Assembly: GCA_043424675.1 (NCBI GenBank)
Contig: JBHWPB010000009.1
Coordinates: forward strand, 1-7,947
From: JBHWPB01 sp043424675
GTDB taxonomy: Bacteria > Bacillota > Bacilli > Lactobacillales > Carnobacteriaceae_A
Length of the DNA: 7,947 nucleotides
Reading direction: 5' to 3'
Both the position numbers and the translations under genes were made by a program. This document shows positions 5,025 to 7,947 of the stretch, piece by piece. The notes beneath the pieces are model-generated. The model saw only the letters and a program-made list of their open reading frames with translations. It ran no database searches and was not told where the DNA came from. Positions within the stretch are counted from its first letter, which is position 1; every line of letters begins with the position of its first letter.

Positions 5025-5831
5025 ATGAGTAAAAAAAGGGTCGCATTGATTGGAATAGGTTCAATCGGGACTACAATTGCAGATGAACTCGTAGAAAGCC
5101 TATCAGAATACTATGAGCTTTCAGGGATTATGAAAAACAGAGAGAGTCAAATTGAAGAATTAATTCAAAAATACAACGTGCCGGTCGTCACTGATTTTAA
5201 GAAACTATTAGATACAGATCCTGACTTCATCATTGAAGCAGCGTCTGGTGATATGGTCAGAGCATATGGCAAAGATATCTTAAAAAAAGGTATAGACTTT
5301 ATCCCCTTATCTGTTGGCGGTTTAGCCGACCCGACATTTTATAAAGTCTTACAGGATACTGCAAAAGAAAACAATGCTGTTTTATATATTCCTTCTGGAG
5401 CGATCGGTGGGACAGATCTTATGCGCAAGATGACGCTTGCAGCAGACACAGAAGTTAAAATTAATACCTATAAAGCACCAGACAGTTTAAAAGGAGCGCC
5501 TTACTTAGAAGATAAACAACTCTCCGACTCAAAAGTGGAGGTCATTTTCGAAGGCAGTGCTGAAGAAGCCATTAAAGGGTTTCCTAAAAATATCAATGTC
5601 GCAGTGATGACCGCTCTTGCAACCGTTGGTCCTTCTGAGACACATACAGTGATACATTCCGACCCTAAACTCAAAGCTAACATCCATGAGATCTCTCTCA
5701 GAAATGACCAAGGAACTGCTGATATCCGCGTCGCAGGCATGCCAAGTGATAACCCGAAAACCAGTAGTATTACCCCTTGGAGCGTTATCGCTCTCTTGAA
5801 AAATATCGCCGAACCTGTTCGTTTCTTTTGA
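5025..5831 (+). CDS. L-aspartate dehydrogenase family protein (NadX-like, DUF108)
   Basis: A 268-residue cytosolic NAD(P)-dependent dehydrogenase. The N-terminal Rossmann half opens with VALIGIGSIG (Gly10, Gly12, Gly15). The C-terminal DUF108 catalytic half has PSGAIGGTD (123-131), GFPKNINVAV (185-194), ANIHEI (218-223, His221 the likely catalytic His) and DNPKTS (242-247). The family oxidises L-aspartate to iminoaspartate, feeding NAD synthesis or releasing oxaloacetate and ammonia. An in-frame GTG at 5013 would add four residues, but it lies 2 bases after AAAAAGG. The ATG at 5025 (14 bases from AAAAAGG) puts the Rossmann strand at the usual position and is preferred. It is transcribed alone, divergent from the B12 operon, and ends at tandem terminators. 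No nadA or nadC is in the window, so a NAD role is not shown by context. A related dehydrogenase specificity remains possible. Confidence 0.85.
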   Translation: MSKKRVALIGIGSIGTTIADELVESLSEYYELSGIMKNRESQIEELIQKYNVPVVTDFKKLLDTDPDFIIEAASGDMVRAYGKDILKKGIDFIPLSVGGLADPTFYKVLQDTAKENNAVLYIPSGAIGGTDLMRKMTLAADTEVKINTYKAPDSLKGAPYLEDKQLSDSKVEVIFEGSAEEAIKGFPKNINVAVMTALATVGPSETHTVIHSDPKLKANIHEISLRNDQGTADIRVAGMPSDNPKTSSITPWSVIALLKNIAEPVRFF

Positions 5832-5882
5832 AGTGCTGTGCCATCAAACTTCTCTGGTCAAGAAATGTTGGAAGATTAAGCA

Positions 5883-5917
5883 AAAAGAAGCAGCTCGTAT
5901 TTTGAGTTGCTTCTTTT
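5883..5917. terminator. Bidirectional intrinsic terminator between convergent genes
   Basis: AAAAGAAGCAGCTC (5883-5896) pairs with GAGTTGCTTCTTTT (5904-5917) over 14 bp with one G-U pair and a 7-base loop. T-rich ends are present on both strands (TCTTTT to the right, TCTTTTT to the left). It can serve the aspartate dehydrogenase gene and, read on the minus strand, the dehydratase gene ending at 6030. Confidence 0.82.
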
Positions 5918-5945
5918 AAGGCTTTCAATTCAGCCTTTTTAATTT
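5918..5945 (+). terminator. Second, shorter terminator in tandem
   Basis: AAGGCT (5918-5923) and AGCCTT (5932-5937) form a 6-bp stem with an 8-base loop, followed by TTT, AA, TTTT and a further T-rich stretch to about 5958. It directly abuts the first hairpin and acts as a back-up on the plus strand. The rest of the gap to 6029 is A/T-rich with nothing recognisable. Confidence 0.6.
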
Positions 5946-6029
5946 TCTTATTTTTTCTAACGTAATAAACAAAGCCTCACTCATTAACTAATAATTCAAT
6001 CAAATATTTATAATATCTAAACAGCTAAG

Positions 6030-7922
6030 TTAATTTTCCTGGACCTTGAGGTTTTCGGTTTCATATTCAGTTTCATATTCTATCATGTGCTCTGGTCCAT
6101 GTTGTCTTTCTTCCGTAACGAAATTAATGAGTTGTTCAGCTAACTGGTCGTCACTATTGCCAGATAAATCTAAATCAGTCACAAATTCTCTGATTTCTTC
6201 TAAAGAGGTATTGTTTATTTTTCCTATAAAGATTTTGTCGTATATTTTTTCGCCTGTCGTCTCATCGTCAAGCAGCAGTTCTTCATAAAGCTTCTCACCA
6301 GGACGAATACCAATTTCTTCAATTTCAATATCATCCAAAGTATAACCGCTTAGCTTTATAATCTTTTTAGCTAAATCGTATATTCTAACAGGCTCGCCCA
6401 TGTCTAAAATAAATATCTCTCCACCATCGGCGTAAATTCCCGCCTGCACAACGAGACGAGCCGCTTCAGGAATGGTCATGAAATAACGGGTCATACGGAA
6501 ATCAGTTACAGTAACGGGTCCCCCTTTTTGAATCTGCTCTTTAAATAGAGGGATGACGCTCCCTGCAGAGCCAAGCACATTACCAAAACGGACAGCAGCA
6601 AAGCTGGTTTTACCTTGCTCGTTCATCCCTGTCACAATCATTTCAGCAACCCTTTTCGTCGCCCCCATAACGTTCGTAGGATTATTGGCTTTGTCTGTTG
6701 AGATCATGATAAATTTCTCAACATCATGTTTAACTGCGGCTTGTGCTACATTGAGTGTCCCATAAATATTGTTTTTGATAGCTTCTGTTGGATTATACTC
6801 CATCATCGGCACATGCTTATGAGCAGCGGCATGAAAAATGTATTGGGGTTTGTACTCAGCCATAATACGGTCGATACGTGCTTTATCTTGTACATCAGCG
6901 ATAATAGGCACAAATTCTGTGTGAGCGTAATGATACGCGTGCATTTCTCTATTGATCTGATAGGTGGGATTTTCTCCGTGATCCAGCAAAAGGACGCGAG
7001 CAGGCTGAAATCTCGATACTTGTCTGACAAGCTCCGATCCGATCGAGCCACCTGCACCTGTTATCAGTATAGTCTTGCCTTGTAAGATTCTTCTCACTTC
7101 ACTTGTATCTAATTTGACTTCCTCTCGTCCTAGCAAATCGGTAATGTCGACATCGACATAGCTGGATACCTGTAATTTCCCTAGCATCACATCTTCGATT
7201 AACGGCATTTTTTTGACCGGGACATTGATAGAGTTAGCAGTATCTAATATTTTTTCATATTTTTCAGGAGGCAGAGAGGGAACAGCGACGACGATTTCAT
7301 CTACTCTATTCTCTTTAGCAATCTGCTCGATGTTATCTGTTGTTCCGAGTACAGGAATGCTATTGAGGTAAGTATTTAACTTATTCGGATCATCATCTAT
7401 CACTCCAAAAACATCAATATCGTCCCGCTGTTTATTCATACTGTCAATAAAGAGCTGGCCGCCTTCTCCTGCACCGACCACCAGAACCCTGTTTTCAGTT
7501 TCTGGTGTCCGCCCCTCCTCACCTTTTCGTCTTTGAAATTCATTATAACGTCGCCACGACATTCTTGAAAAAGTAATCAGTTGCGTGGAAAATACATATA
7601 ATAATAAAGCGTATCGCATGGGGAGAGCATTGAAAATTAAACTAGTAATGCCAATACTGATAACAATTGCAAAAAATGTCGTAATATAGATATCGAGTTG
7701 ATCGCGAATCGATGTATATCGATTAATCTTTGAAAATATTCTATAATAATTTCCAATCATAAGATAAAAGATAACCATTAAAATAACCGAAGTTATGACA
7801 TAGGTCAATTCAAATGCGATATAATATTGCAAAAAATAAACACTTAATAAACCGCTTAAAGCGATCAGCAGGCTGTCTAATACCATTAAAATACGCTGAA
7901 TTCGCTGCCGAGTTAAATCCAT
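6030..7922 (-). CDS. Membrane-anchored UDP-sugar 4,6-dehydratase, long CapD/WbpM/EpsC type
   Basis: A 630-residue polysaccharide-biosynthesis enzyme. Four N-terminal membrane helices (about 12-34, 38-58, 74-97, 102-118) precede a CoA-binding-like Rossmann domain with VVGAGEGG (148-155). The catalytic extended-SDR domain has ITGAGGSIGSE (287-297), HAAAHKHVP (364-372), STDKA (408-412), the Met419-Lys423 pair in NVMGATK, and RFGNVLGS (445-452). In this long subfamily the catalytic Tyr of YxxxK is normally Met, as here, and members dehydrate UDP-GlcNAc to a 4-keto-6-deoxy sugar. The product feeds capsule, exopolysaccharide or glycan synthesis at the inner membrane face. The start codon is preceded by AAAGGAG (12 bases) and a nearer GAAGG. 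The C-terminal tail (about 605-630) is acidic and repeats EYETEYETE. No other glycan gene is visible on the window side; an upstream operon beyond 7947 is possible. The exact UDP-sugar is not provable. Confidence 0.92.
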   Translation of the reverse strand: MDLTRQRIQRILMVLDSLLIALSGLLSVYFLQYYIAFELTYVITSVILMVIFYLMIGNYYRIFSKINRYTSIRDQLDIYITTFFAIVISIGITSLIFNALPMRYALLLYVFSTQLITFSRMSWRRYNEFQRRKGEEGRTPETENRVLVVGAGEGGQLFIDSMNKQRDDIDVFGVIDDDPNKLNTYLNSIPVLGTTDNIEQIAKENRVDEIVVAVPSLPPEKYEKILDTANSINVPVKKMPLIEDVMLGKLQVSSYVDVDITDLLGREEVKLDTSEVRRILQGKTILITGAGGSIGSELVRQVSRFQPARVLLLDHGENPTYQINREMHAYHYAHTEFVPIIADVQDKARIDRIMAEYKPQYIFHAAAHKHVPMMEYNPTEAIKNNIYGTLNVAQAAVKHDVEKFIMISTDKANNPTNVMGATKRVAEMIVTGMNEQGKTSFAAVRFGNVLGSAGSVIPLFKEQIQKGGPVTVTDFRMTRYFMTIPEAARLVVQAGIYADGGEIFILDMGEPVRIYDLAKKIIKLSGYTLDDIEIEEIGIRPGEKLYEELLLDDETTGEKIYDKIFIGKINNTSLEEIREFVTDLDLSGNSDDQLAEQLINFVTEERQHGPEHMIEYETEYETENLKVQEN

Positions 7923-7934
7923 TCTCTACCTTCA

Positions 7935-7941
7935 CTCCTTT
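7935..7941 (-). promoter_or_regulatory. Ribosome binding site of the dehydratase gene
   Basis: AAAGGAG on the minus strand lies 12 bases before the ATG at 7920-7922, with GAAGG closer in (7929-7933). The two together support this start. No promoter fits in the 25 bases left in the window, so the transcript begins outside. Confidence 0.65.
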
Positions 7942-7947
7942 AAGTCT

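Noticed and set aside
6046..6288. Ser-rich plus-strand open frame opposite the dehydratase C-terminus
   Set aside because: Antisense reading of the acidic tail, with no ribosome binding site; the dehydratase frame is certain here.

Overview
The window reads as chromosomal DNA of a low-GC Gram-positive bacterium, most likely of the order Lactobacillales. The support is an Apf-type LysM cell-wall protein, AAAGGAGG-like ribosome binding sites, lipobox lipoproteins, an ECF-type vitamin transporter S component and A/T-rich intergenic DNA with intrinsic terminators. A Carnobacteriaceae-like host is a guess from gene content. There is no insertion sequence, CRISPR array, tRNA or rRNA gene.

Layout, left to right. 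(1) 1-747, minus: a secreted LysM / aggregation-promoting-factor-like wall protein. Its leader holds a small hairpin and a weak candidate promoter. (2) 748-1212: a 465-base divergent intergenic region with a perfect inverted repeat and a strong sigma-A promoter. (3) 1213-1770, plus: a YmdB/MacroD-like macrodomain hydrolase, ending at a bidirectional terminator shared with the convergent gene. (4) 1853-3538, minus: an arylsulfotransferase (ASST) family lipoprotein that appears to be transcribed alone. (5) 3656-4940, minus: a compact regulatory and transport unit. In transcription order it has a promoter, a cobalamin-riboswitch aptamer, an intrinsic terminator with a competing antiterminator, a DUF4430 (transcobalamin C-terminal-like) lipoprotein, an ECF transporter S component and a terminator. 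(6) 5025-5831, plus: an L-aspartate dehydrogenase family protein, divergent from the riboswitch operon and followed by tandem terminators. (7) 6030-7922, minus: a long, membrane-anchored nucleotide-sugar 4,6-dehydratase of the CapD/WbpM/EpsC type, with the Met-for-Tyr catalytic change.

The most interesting part is the B12 unit at 3656-4940. The leader carries the conserved cobalamin-riboswitch core (GGTCCCGCCACTGT, minus strand) and a visible ON/OFF expression platform. It controls only two genes: a surface lipoprotein with a transcobalamin-like domain and a six-helix S component. The sequence therefore predicts a two-part cobalamin (or corrinoid) capture and uptake system, in which the lipoprotein hands ligand to an S component energised by EcfA/A'/T encoded elsewhere. 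The other genes look like independent housekeeping or envelope genes with their own promoters and terminators.
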